NCBI GenBank assembly: GCA_021372695.1 | Contig: JAJFTY010000019.1 | Span: forward strand, 1-20,257 | Length of the DNA: 20,257 nt | Direction of reading: 5' to 3' | Origin: Deltaproteobacteria bacterium | GTDB lineage: Bacteria > Desulfobacterota > Syntrophia > Syntrophales > UBA5619 | Shown: one piece after another, positions 7,610 to 14,756 of the stretch | Layout of the letters: every line of letters starts with the position of its first letter | How positions within the stretch are numbered: position 1 is the first letter of the stretch | The notes under the pieces: model-generated | Databases searched by the model: none | What the model was told of the DNA's origin: nothing | What the model saw: the letters and a program-made list of their open reading frames with translations, nothing else | Position numbers and translations under genes: made by a program

Positions 7610-8701
7610 TTACGATTGCGTCAGGATCGAACAGTGATTCGGATCGAAGTGGAGGGAAATTTCCTCGCCCTCCCGAACCGCGGTGGTCGGCTCGATCCGG
7701 AAGATCAGCACCGTCTCGCCGACCCGGATCTCCCCCTCGTAGGCGTCGCCGACGAAGACCAGTGATTCGACCTTCCCGCGGAAGATATTGCGCCCTGCCT
7801 CCCCGTCTCCCTCCAGGACCCGGATGAATTCGGGGCGGATGCAGACGGTGACTGCCGTGCCGGGTGCAACAGCGCTCTTCTTCCCGCAGGCGATGGGTCC
7901 GATCGCCGAGTCAATCACGGTGAAAGCGCCCTCGGCAGCCGATACGGTGCCCGGGATGAAGTTGGCGCGGCCGATGAAGTCCGCCACGAACTGCCGGTCG
8001 GAATCGAAATAGATCTCCCGGGGCGTTCCCATTTCGACGATCCGGCCGCTCTTCATCACGGCGACGGTGTCCGAGAGCGAGAGCGCCTCGATCCGGTCGT
8101 GGGTCACGTAGACGGCGGTGATCTTGAGTTCCGTGAGAAAGGCGCGCAGCTCCTTGCGCGTCTCCTCCCGGAGCTTGGCGTCGAGGTTCGACAGCGGCTC
8201 GTCGAAGAGGATCACCTTCGGCTCGGCGACCAGCGCCCGCGCAAGCGCGACCCGCTGCTGCTGCCCGCCGGAGAGTTTCGTCGCCGGCCGCTTCTCGAAC
8301 CCATCGAGCTGGACGAAGTGGAGGGTCTTGGCCACCTTGCGGGCGATCTCCTCCCTCGGTTCGTTCCGGGTCTGGAGCGGGTAGGCCACGTTGTCGAAGA
8401 CGTTCATGTGGGGCCAGATGGCGTACGTCTGGAACACCATTCCCAGCCCCCGCCGGTCCGGCGGCACATAGATCCCCTTTTCCGCTGAGAAGACCACCTC
8501 GTCGCCGATCGCGATCTCGCCCGAATCGGGCGTCTCCAGGCCCACGATGCAGCGCAGGAGCGTGGTCTTGCCGCAGCCGCTCGGCCCGAGCAGCGTGAAG
8601 ATCCGGTTGGCCGGGATGGTCAGGTCGACCTGGTCCAGGGCCGCGATCGTCTTGCCTTCGGAGTAGTAGCGCTTGTTCAGCCCCTTGATTCTGATTTCCA
8701 T
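7610..8701 (-). CDS. ABC transporter ATP-binding protein, FbpC/AfuC/PotA-like
   Basis: A 363-aa importer ATPase that powers the adjacent permease. Walker A is GPSGCGKTT (39-47), the Q-loop is Gln91 in VFQTYAIWPHM, the signature is LSGGQQQ (143-149), Walker B with catalytic Glu is VILFDE (163-168) followed by the D-loop SNLD, and the H-loop is VTHD (near 199-202). The remaining roughly 120 residues form a TOBE-type regulatory region (IGPIACGKK..., VCIRPEFIRV...). The start at 8701 has only a weak Shine-Dalgarno. The family includes Fe(III), sugar-phosphate, polyamine and phosphonate importers. No substrate-binding-protein gene lies upstream, where 166 bp separate it from a toxin gene. Confidence 0.93.
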   Translation of the reverse strand: MEIRIKGLNKRYYSEGKTIAALDQVDLTIPANRIFTLLGPSGCGKTTLLRCIVGLETPDSGEIAIGDEVVFSAEKGIYVPPDRRGLGMVFQTYAIWPHMNVFDNVAYPLQTRNEPREEIARKVAKTLHFVQLDGFEKRPATKLSGGQQQRVALARALVAEPKVILFDEPLSNLDAKLREETRKELRAFLTELKITAVYVTHDRIEALSLSDTVAVMKSGRIVEMGTPREIYFDSDRQFVADFIGRANFIPGTVSAAEGAFTVIDSAIGPIACGKKSAVAPGTAVTVCIRPEFIRVLEGDGEAGRNIFRGKVESLVFVGDAYEGEIRVGETVLIFRIEPTTAVREGEEISLHFDPNHCSILTQS

Positions 8702-8867
8702 TTTTCAACCCATCGTTGATTGGACACCTTCGGCAAATTCCTTGTCCGCTTCTTACCTCTTTTGGGTATGTTTTTTCAAGCGCCCTCATCTTTTTCCTTC
8801 AGGCATCCTGCAAAGACGGCGCCCACGGGGTGGTCAAATTTTCATTTACGTGCCCTGTCAACGAACA
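8702..8867. other. Intergenic region upstream of the ABC operon
   Basis: 166 bp between the toxin stop and the ATPase start. It is AT-richer than its neighbours. I see no gene, no clear hairpin and no convincing -35/-10 pair. The minus-strand promoter of the transporter is presumably here. The edge of the defence island with the chromosomal backbone probably also falls here. Confidence 0.4.
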
Positions 8868-9680
8868 TCAAGTGGCGGTTTTTCCTTGCCAGGGTTGCCC
8901 CGGTATCAGGGGCGCCAACCGTTCGATCATCAACTCGGCTGCCTTGGGAAGATCAAAGCCGCTATCGGCAACCAGGAGCGGTTCAATTTCGGCGATGAAT
9001 TTCCGATCGTTAAGCTTTGCCAGTAGATTCCGCTCGAATTCGGCACGCGAGACCCTATGGCCCTCATTCTCCATGTATCGCAGGAAGCAGTCGATCACGC
9101 GCTCCGACCGTGCGTTTGCACTCGTGAAGGCTATCCACAGGTCGAACAGATCCCGGCCCTTCTTTCTCTGATACAGTGCCCGCACCTTTGTCCCCAGCAA
9201 CTCATCGAGTTGATAGGTCAGGATGGACGCACTCCCGGAAAACCAGCGTGAATCGACGGCAAGGGCACGTCTTTCGTATCCAAAGAACGTAAAATGCTCC
9301 CGGGAATTGATCTCCACCTTAAGCTTCAACGGTGCGCCTTCTTCGGAAGCAACCCGATAGGTGAGGGTCACCCGGCCTTCACCCTGCTTCCGCTTTGGAC
9401 TCCCAAGCCAAGGATTGAGCTTTTCCTGCAGTGCGCTCATGACCGGACCGATGGGTCCGGGATGCACCTGTACCAGGTCAATATCTTCAGAATAGCGGAC
9501 CGGCGGCAGATGCAGTTTGAAGAGAGCCGTTCCGCCCCGGAAGGCGAGATTGTCGGCCAGATAGGGATGATTGAAGATCTCAACGAGGGCGCGACTGATG
9601 ATCAGGTCCTGCTCCACTTGATCATTCCGGGACCAGGGGGCTGCCTTCTTCCATTCAGAGATGAAATCCCCGGGGATCAT
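8868..9680 (-). CDS. AbiEii-family nucleotidyltransferase toxin (module 1)
   Basis: A 270-aa predicted toxin of a type IV toxin-antitoxin system. Members are DUF1814/AbiEii nucleotidyltransferases that stop growth, for example during phage infection. The start at 9680 is chosen because its ATG overlaps the antitoxin stop in ATGA, the usual translational coupling; the longer frame to 9719 is not needed. Motif I is FRGGTALFKL (47-56), then RYSEDIDLV (62-70) with metal-binding Asp66-x-Asp68. A further acidic site lies in KVEIN (121-125, Glu123). The later family motif is KVRALYQRKKGRDLFDL (165-181) with Asp177 and Asp180. All catalytic residues appear intact. Its partner antitoxin is directly upstream. 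Confidence 0.9.
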   Translation of the reverse strand: MIPGDFISEWKKAAPWSRNDQVEQDLIISRALVEIFNHPYLADNLAFRGGTALFKLHLPPVRYSEDIDLVQVHPGPIGPVMSALQEKLNPWLGSPKRKQGEGRVTLTYRVASEEGAPLKLKVEINSREHFTFFGYERRALAVDSRWFSGSASILTYQLDELLGTKVRALYQRKKGRDLFDLWIAFTSANARSERVIDCFLRYMENEGHRVSRAEFERNLLAKLNDRKFIAEIEPLLVADSGFDLPKAAELMIERLAPLIPGQPWQGKTAT

Positions 9681-10459
9681 ACCTCCACCTCTACAGAGAT
9701 GTTCACCAAGATGTTCCATGGCTTGAGCCGGCCGATCCCCTCAAAAGACCGCGATGGCGCAAGCGGGGTCGGCGCCAGGTCTTTCCCTGTGACGTATTTG
9801 GCCAGTTCCGCGGTTTTCTCTCTTGCTCCCACCAGATCGAGCAGATACCCCAGCCTCTGCGCCCAGGCAACGGGTGAAAGCTCCGCCATCCGTACCAATT
9901 CCTTTCCGTCGAACTGCTGAGCGAGCTCTGCGAGAACTGTGGCCGTGTTGTCCAATCCCGCTGCGTGGTTTGGGTATCCCACCAGATCAAAGGCAGTTGC
10001 CTCAGGAGTGGATATTTTCAGGTATCCCCGCGGGGTCTTGAAGTCCATTGTGGGAATCTGCGCTGCATTTTTTCTTGCCACGAAAATTATCCGTATCTTC
10101 CCACAGGCGATGGCAGGTCTATTCTTTGCCAGAACAACTTGAAATACCTGGGGGCGCTGATGCGCTGCACCGTGATACTCGGCTGCGCTGAGCAGACCCG
10201 CATAGTACCTATCCCCTAGATGCTCCATCAGGAATGGTATGAAATGGCTGGCCGGCAAGCATCCATCATTCCGAAACTCAGGAGGAACAATGACATAAAA
10301 CCCCTTATAAGGCATGGCAAGCTCGCCTTTCTGGCGCAGGCGGCGGAGCGCCGCCCGGGTGGCCACCGCGCTGGTCCCCAATGCCTGTACCGCTTCGTCG
10401 GAGCTGAAGCAGTACCGCCCGCTTGCGTTGAGATCCGTCATGAATTGCGCTGCTGTCAC
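9677..10459 (-). CDS. AbiEi-family antitoxin/repressor (module 1)
   Basis: About 260 aa. AbiEi antitoxins counter the AbiEii toxin and repress their own operon through an N-terminal winged helix-turn-helix. I choose the GTG at 10459 because GAGAGGG lies 7-8 nt upstream. The ATG at 10501 would place its first codons inside the upstream inverted repeat. The wHTH is visible at about 15-60 (FSSDEAVQALGTSAVATRAALRRLRQ, written here only in part as its key helix ATRAALRRL, and the wing KGFYVIV). A larger C-terminal domain follows with the family-typical TPEATAFDLVGYP. The stop overlaps the toxin ATG by 4 nt. Confidence 0.87.
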   Translation of the reverse strand: MTAAQFMTDLNASGRYCFSSDEAVQALGTSAVATRAALRRLRQKGELAMPYKGFYVIVPPEFRNDGCLPASHFIPFLMEHLGDRYYAGLLSAAEYHGAAHQRPQVFQVVLAKNRPAIACGKIRIIFVARKNAAQIPTMDFKTPRGYLKISTPEATAFDLVGYPNHAAGLDNTATVLAELAQQFDGKELVRMAELSPVAWAQRLGYLLDLVGAREKTAELAKYVTGKDLAPTPLAPSRSFEGIGRLKPWNILVNISVEVEV

Positions 10460-10489
10460 CGTTATCCCTCTCAAATGTATTGCGCGTGT

Positions 10490-10512
10490 AAAGTAACACA
10501 TTCCGTTACTTT
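10490..10512. promoter_or_regulatory. Perfect 23-bp inverted repeat, likely AbiEi operator
   Basis: AAAGTAAC (10490-10497) and GTTACTTT (10505-10512) are perfect inverted complements separated by 7 bp. The site lies 30 bp upstream of the GTG of the module 1 antitoxin. A second small palindrome, ACTTT-AAT-AAAGT (10508-10520), overlaps its outer edge. AbiEi proteins are known to repress by binding inverted repeats in the abiE promoter, so an operator is the natural reading. A weak hairpin role at the 3' end of the upstream module cannot be excluded. Confidence 0.7.
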
Positions 10513-10549
10513 AATAAAGTGAAACATGTGCCCTCTGACCACCTAAAGA

Positions 10550-11437
10550 TCAGCAACAGGAAGTATCCAGAACCGCCGCCAGAATCCGGCCGAAGGCGTC
10601 CCGGAAAAACTCCGGCGACCAGGATGCGATCGATCCGGGGTCGCACAAGAAGGGGAGGGCCTCTTGCCGGACCTCCTCCACGTCCAGGATCCGGATCACC
10701 TTCTCCGCCATCTTCAGGACCCGCTCCCCGGTCAGCGGCTCCTCGTCCGGCAGCTGCGCGCTCCGGCGGAGCCGCGCCTCCAGGTGGCCTAGGTTCGGCC
10801 CGATCCCGCGAGCCGCGCACCAGGCCAAGTCGTACCAGTCGCGCCCCTTGGCCCGGCGGTAATACCGGCGGGCAAGGAGGCCAGCCAGCTTCACGGCGAG
10901 CAGATCCGGCAAGGCCAGGGTCCGGACCGAAAAGGGGATCGGCAGGGGGCAGGTCCGGGTCTCGCAGGCGGCCCCGGGCGGCGGGTCCGTATCGATCTCG
11001 ACCCGGATCCGGATTCGCGGATCGGCGCACCGCCACGAGGAGGCGTCCCGGATGGCCTCGATCCCGAGCGTGTACTGCTGGGTCTCCGCCTTCATGAAAG
11101 CCGATTCGAGGGGGCTTGCCCAGTGTGCCGCCTTTCCCGTCAGGCCGATCTCGAAACCCAGGGACCGGACCTCGCGGACCAGGGCGCGGCCGTAGGGGGC
11201 AAAGGAAAAACCGGGGCAGGGCGCAAGGAGGGTGAAATCGAGGTCCGCCGCGAAGCGGTCCAGGCCGTGCAGGAGCCGCAGCGCCGACCCGCCGCAGAGG
11301 GCCGCCCGCTCGAAGAACCGGCCCCGCCACAGGCCCAGGAGCACGACTCCCTGGAGGACCTCCCGCATGGCCCGGGGATCGTCCGCGGGTTTGCGGCACC
11401 CGTAGTGGGCAAGCATCTTCGAGAAGGCCTCGTTCAC
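10550..11437 (-). CDS. AbiEii-like nucleotidyltransferase toxin (module 2)
   Basis: A 295-aa nucleotidyltransferase related to AbiEii but clearly diverged from the module 1 toxin. The start is the GTG at 11437: GGAGG sits 7 nt upstream and the codon overlaps the antitoxin stop as GTGA. The longer frame to 11845 runs antisense-free through the antitoxin gene in another frame and is rejected. Motif I is LCGGSALRLLHG (47-58) followed by RFAADLDFTLL (61-71) with Asp65-x-Asp67. VEIDTDP (146-152) offers the next acidic residue. VKLAGLLARRYYRRAKGRDWYDL (182-204) is the late motif, with Lys183, Asp200 and Asp203. The GG pair falls at residues 49-50 in both toxins, showing the same fold register. It ends 37 bp before the module 1 operator with no terminator visible between. 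Confidence 0.85.
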   Translation of the reverse strand: MNEAFSKMLAHYGCRKPADDPRAMREVLQGVVLLGLWRGRFFERAALCGGSALRLLHGLDRFAADLDFTLLAPCPGFSFAPYGRALVREVRSLGFEIGLTGKAAHWASPLESAFMKAETQQYTLGIEAIRDASSWRCADPRIRIRVEIDTDPPPGAACETRTCPLPIPFSVRTLALPDLLAVKLAGLLARRYYRRAKGRDWYDLAWCAARGIGPNLGHLEARLRRSAQLPDEEPLTGERVLKMAEKVIRILDVEEVRQEALPFLCDPGSIASWSPEFFRDAFGRILAAVLDTSCC

Positions 11438-12090
11438 GGCTTCGCCTCCCTGCAGGCGGCCAACCGCCGGATCACCCTGTGCAGCAGTTGGATTTTCGCC
11501 GAGCCGAAACAATGCCGGATCTCGGCCAGCTTCGCCACGTCGAGCGCTGCCAGCCTCTCCGGGGCGATCCCCAGACGCTCCGTCAGGTAGGACTCCATTT
11601 CGTAGAGGGAAAGGAGGGCCGTCCCCCGCGCGTCGTGGACCTTGTCGGCCAGGGCCTTCTCCGGGGTGGCGATCAGGAAGGGGCGTCCCCCTTCGGAGAG
11701 GGCCTGATCGATGCCGATCCGGTAGGCCTTGAGGGAAAGCGGACGGTAGACGAAAGGGCCGACCGGTGTGGAAAAGCGCCGGGGGCGGCCGCAGGTGACG
11801 GACGTGACCGCCTCGGGGCGCTCCGGGATGAGGCCGTGGCGCCACAGGGCGCTGTCGAGGGAGATGTAGGAGGGGCCGAAGAGCCGGTTCGCCAGGACCT
11901 CCGGGGAGAAGGGCCTTGCCCGGGAGCCCTCCCCGAAGACGTAGATCCCCTTCTTCACACGGACGATCTCCCCCCGCCGAAGGAGCGCCGTGATCCGGTC
12001 CCGCGGCCGGGCATACCCATCGAGGGCGCTCAGGAGGGCCAGGTAGTCGAACTCCTCGCCGTCGATCCGGCTCCTCAGGTCGTCAGGCAT
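11434..12090 (-). CDS. AbiEi-like antitoxin (module 2)
   Basis: About 218 aa, the partner of the downstream nucleotidyltransferase. An N-terminal winged helix is visible at about 15-55 (DRITALLRRGEIVRVKKGIY, ending in the wing GIYVFG). The region after it, LFGPSYISLDSALWRHGLIPE, and the segment LIATPEKALADKVHD are typical of AbiEi-family antitoxins. The ATG at 12090 is my choice because the wHTH begins soon after. Its Shine-Dalgarno (GGGGA or GGAG) is poorly spaced, and the in-frame ATG at 12123 or further upstream remains possible. Its stop overlaps the toxin GTG by 4 nt, so the pair is translationally coupled. It is shorter than the module 1 antitoxin and belongs to a different subfamily. 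Confidence 0.82.
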   Translation of the reverse strand: MPDDLRSRIDGEEFDYLALLSALDGYARPRDRITALLRRGEIVRVKKGIYVFGEGSRARPFSPEVLANRLFGPSYISLDSALWRHGLIPERPEAVTSVTCGRPRRFSTPVGPFVYRPLSLKAYRIGIDQALSEGGRPFLIATPEKALADKVHDARGTALLSLYEMESYLTERLGIAPERLAALDVAKLAEIRHCFGSAKIQLLHRVIRRLAACREAKP

Positions 12091-12969
12091 GGCTCCATCC
12101 CCGCATCGCGATAAACAAAACATGTTTTTCAACAGAGTATGTCGAAGCAATCCTTCATGGGACACGAATATTGGCAAATATGGATATATTTTGTCCTATT
12201 TATGAAATTTTGAAAGAAAACATCACCCGAAATGGCCCAATAATGGAAGAATCCTGGATCGAACCCCGGGCATCCCGGAAAGAAATGGCGAGCGACAAGA
12301 CAACATAATGATTGTATTCGAATAGATAAGTTGTGTCGGCGCGCCGGTGTTCACTCCAAAATATTTTCTGGCCTTGCTGAACTGCACGATCGATGTGAAC
12401 CCGCTTTCTGTCGCGCTGTATCCACCCGAATCGTTTGACGCAGTAGCAAAACAAAAAAAATCTTACAAAACCGTTATTTTAACGGAAGCTTTCGAAAAGC
12501 AAGGTATGTTGATATTCCAATTGGGATTGGCGCAATCATTTTCCCAAGAGATGAGATATTCTTAGCATGTTGATCAATATAACTTGCCCAACACGTCGGT
12601 AGCCATGAGCCCACCATTTTAATTAAATCGGCGTCCACAGAAATTAGTATTGTACTGAGGACAACACCAACTATGACGAAAGATATTACATATCTAGGGA
12701 CTTTTATTTATGCAAGCGAAATCAATCACAAAATGCCTGACCCGTCAAGGAGTATTTACGGGTTGAATATCCACTCGGATCGTTGCGTAGCAGAGTCCAT
12801 GGCATACAGAAGACAGAAGCTCTAACGTATTCTCCGACAACAGCCATCGTCACCCGGCCAGCATCGCGTCGATCAGTTGCTCGTGGAGTCCGGTTTTCGG
12901 AATCATCTTCCTCCTCAACCATATACTGTCCTTTTCCAAGAGCTGGAAAGCCCCTGGATCGAGCAAGGC
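12091..12969. other. 879-bp AT-richer stretch with no supportable gene
   Basis: It lies between the module 2 antitoxin and the stop of the restriction endonuclease gene and is visibly AT-richer than both flanks. Short frames exist on both strands (for example 12200-12454 minus, 12347-12565 plus, 12673-12825 plus), but none has a good ribosome site together with a recognisable protein. One spot stands out: on the minus strand GAGGAGG is followed by ATG at 12906 and an 18-codon frame, MIPKTGLHEQLIDAMLAG, ending at 12850. It looks like the start of a real but truncated gene. The region may be decayed foreign DNA. Confidence 0.5.
12117..12196. promoter_or_regulatory. AT-rich putative promoter/operator region of AbiE module 2
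   Basis: An AT-rich stretch directly upstream of the module 2 antitoxin. It contains the perfect palindrome AAAACATGTTTT (12117-12128), the small inverted repeat ATATT-GGCA-AATAT (12168-12181) and outer arms GGACA (12160-12164) / TGTCC (12192-12196). Autoregulation by the antitoxin would need such sites, but none resembles the module 1 operator. The assignment is tentative. Confidence 0.3.
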
Positions 12970-14004
12970 TCAGATTATCAGTTTCGCCTGATCCTCCGGG
13001 AAATCAGCACTGATCCCGATCCCTCCGACAACCAGGGCCATGTCGAGCATGAAGCCGAGATATGGCAGTTCCCGAACCGCCTTTTCGTAAGTCATCATCC
13101 CGGAATAGACCGGGTTACGTTCGGTAACACTGTTTTTCATCGCCCGCTGGCGGCCAAGCTCGCATAGCAGGGAAGCAAATGAGACAGTCGGGCAAAGAAG
13201 CACCCCGAGGTTGGCATCGCGGTATTTCTTTGCCAGCATGAATTTTATGTAGTCCTGATAGTACGAACGGGCATTTCCGAACTCAATCTCAAGCCAGACC
13301 CCATTTTTCTCGAAGTCACATCTTAGGCCCAATTGCTCGACTACTTTCTGTTCGCATCTCCATCCCCGAGTAACAAGATTGCCGTTGATGCGTTTGTTGT
13401 AGTCGGCCTGGCTCATGACGGCATCATACTCGATTGACGAAAGCCCAGCGCGCATGTCAACAATCTCTGTACTTACTTCAATATTCTGCCTATCTATCCC
13501 ATGACAGACCATCTCACCGATCTGTAGACGTGGAGAGGTCTGTTTCCGGATTGGACGGAATTTGAAGGAATAGGGCTCATATTCGATGATCTCAAGGAGA
13601 TCACCATCACTTGGCCTATGGAATGTATCCAGAAGAAACTGGCGCAACCGTGCCTGGCTGCGTTGCTCATAGCGAAACTGTAACTGTCCGACGCTATTGT
13701 TCAGTCTCCGTATTTCCGCTTCTACCTGATCTCCCGATGCAAAGGCAATCGTCACGGGCACTTTCTCGCCCTTGACGATCGCTCGCATTTGTTCTGTTTG
13801 GGCCTCTATGGGAATCGTAACCCCATACTTCAGTGTGGATTGCCCGACAGGATGTAGGAATTGTGTGACAATTCCCAGCCGCGCCTGGGTCTTCCCGTCC
13901 AGCATGACGTCAATTGGTTCTTCCTGTAGCCCTGCTTTAATTTCCATCATGTACTTGGACTGCGCCAAAGTGCCGGTCACTAGTCCGTCCCCTAAGAATG
14001 TCAT
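12970..14004 (-). CDS. BglII/BstYI-like restriction endonuclease with extra N-terminal region
   Basis: A 344-aa protein whose C-terminal half (about 175-344) resembles BglII/BstYI-type PD-(D/E)XK endonucleases. Asp230-x8-Glu239-x-Glu241 (in LRCDFEKNGVWLEIEFGN) matches the spacing of the BglII catalytic Asp84-x8-Glu93-x-Gln95, with Glu in place of Gln. FGNARSYYQDYIKF (242-255) is the family's conserved block after the active site. BglII and BstYI are only about 200-220 aa, so roughly 170 N-terminal residues are extra. Part of that, RLRQFLLDTFHRPSDGDLLE (119-138), could belong to a beta-barrel DNA-recognition domain, but I cannot identify it. The start is uncertain: no good ribosome site precedes 14004, and GTG at 13980 or ATG at 13950 are alternatives. 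No methyltransferase gene is adjacent. Codon and base use are AT-richer than the flanks. Confidence 0.75.
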   Translation of the reverse strand: MTFLGDGLVTGTLAQSKYMMEIKAGLQEEPIDVMLDGKTQARLGIVTQFLHPVGQSTLKYGVTIPIEAQTEQMRAIVKGEKVPVTIAFASGDQVEAEIRRLNNSVGQLQFRYEQRSQARLRQFLLDTFHRPSDGDLLEIIEYEPYSFKFRPIRKQTSPRLQIGEMVCHGIDRQNIEVSTEIVDMRAGLSSIEYDAVMSQADYNKRINGNLVTRGWRCEQKVVEQLGLRCDFEKNGVWLEIEFGNARSYYQDYIKFMLAKKYRDANLGVLLCPTVSFASLLCELGRQRAMKNSVTERNPVYSGMMTYEKAVRELPYLGFMLDMALVVGGIGISADFPEDQAKLII

Positions 14005-14302
14005 CGATATTGATCGGCAAAGGCATACGCCGTAACACCCTTCCGCAGAGAGTTCAGTGCACTTAACTTAATTAACTATTCGATATTATTACTTATATTT
14101 AGAAACACCTCTCGATTTAGTCCAACCTTCTCACGGTGATCCATTCCCTCCGTTCCAAACTTCGCCAAGTCGGGCATGAGCGTTGCAGGTTCCAGGATCG
14201 CGGAGAGGCCATCCCGGAACCTGGCGCGTAAATATATGTGGTGAAATTAATATGATACAGAGCTATAAGCTCTTCAGGCTGATTTCTATTTTTTGCAGCG
14301 CT
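14005..14302. other. Intergenic region with hairpins
   Basis: 298 bp between the endonuclease start and the stop of the 127-aa protein. It is AT-rich at 14060-14105 and 14225-14295. I see no gene: the open frame at 14183-14521 on the plus strand is a shadow of the 127-aa gene. It holds the hairpin at 14186-14223 and a small palindrome AGAGCT-ATA-AGCTCT (14259-14273). The endonuclease promoter should lie here, but no clear -35/-10 pair is visible. Confidence 0.45.
14186..14223. terminator. Interrupted 38-bp hairpin downstream of the minus-strand gene series
   Basis: CAGGTTCC (14186-14193) pairs with GGAACCTG (14216-14223). After one mismatch, GGAT (14195-14198) pairs with ATCC (14211-14214) around a 12-nt loop. 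It lies about 80 bp past the stop of the 127-aa gene and could end that transcript. No T-run follows on either strand, so a structural or boundary role is equally possible. Confidence 0.4.
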
Positions 14303-14686
14303 TTAGAGAATGATGTTGCTTCCGCCTGGCGCCGGACCGCCCGCGCCGCCGGGCACGATCAGGCGGGACTGCTCCTGCCGCTGGTATTCCTTCGCCTGCT
14401 CGACCAGATGCGCCACGAACTCCTCCATCGCTTCGGCAAACTTGTCCATTGCCTGCTGGAGGTTCTTGGCGTCGATCGGGAACTGAATGGGCATGGGACC
14501 CTGCGGGGTGTAGATCTGTGACGATCCCACAAAGAGGATGGGCCGGGTCTTGTCCGGCTCTCCGTTCTGCTTGACCGGCAACAGCTGCCGGATGGAGCCC
14601 GTCGTCAGGTCGCTGAAGATCTCCTCCCGGTGGAGATTCTGCTGATTGAATTTGACTTTTTTACCCTGCTCTTCCGCGTCTGCCAT
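14303..14686 (-). CDS. Conserved small cytoplasmic protein, function unknown
   Basis: A 127-aa soluble protein with no signal peptide or membrane helix. GGAGG six nucleotides before the ATG at 14686 fixes the start. It has a beta-rich middle (LLPVKQNGEPDKTRPILFVG, then SSQIYTPQGPMPIQFPID), an amphipathic helix (KNLQQAMDKFAEAMEEFVAH) and a flexible Gly/Pro tail (VPGGAGGPAPGG). I recall similar proteins annotated only as cytoplasmic protein in Desulfobacterota, and the TPQGPMPIQ segment is the most distinctive part. It lies 70 bp after the flavoprotein gene on the same strand. I assign no function. Confidence 0.75.
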   Translation of the reverse strand: MADAEEQGKKVKFNQQNLHREEIFSDLTTGSIRQLLPVKQNGEPDKTRPILFVGSSQIYTPQGPMPIQFPIDAKNLQQAMDKFAEAMEEFVAHLVEQAKEYQRQEQSRLIVPGGAGGPAPGGSNIIL

Positions 14687-14756
14687 GGTGCCCTCCTCTA
14701 TCTTCGCTTGGCTCTCAGGAGCCGTTCACTGTCCGTCTTCCCACTGAATCCGCCGT

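Noticed and set aside
12251..12285. GGTTCGATCC on the minus strand, resembling a tRNA T-arm
   Set aside because: The flanking bases do not form the 5-bp T stem, and no anticodon arm, D arm or acceptor stem can be built upstream.
12200..12454. 84-codon minus-strand frame in the AT-rich zone
   Set aside because: No ribosome site and no recognisable motif. The overlapping plus-strand frame 12347-12565 is equally open, so neither is supported.
12722..12922. 66-codon minus-strand frame starting MVEEEDDSENR
   Set aside because: Its ATG lies just before the GAGGAGG that serves the better-placed ATG at 12906 in another frame. The product looks random.
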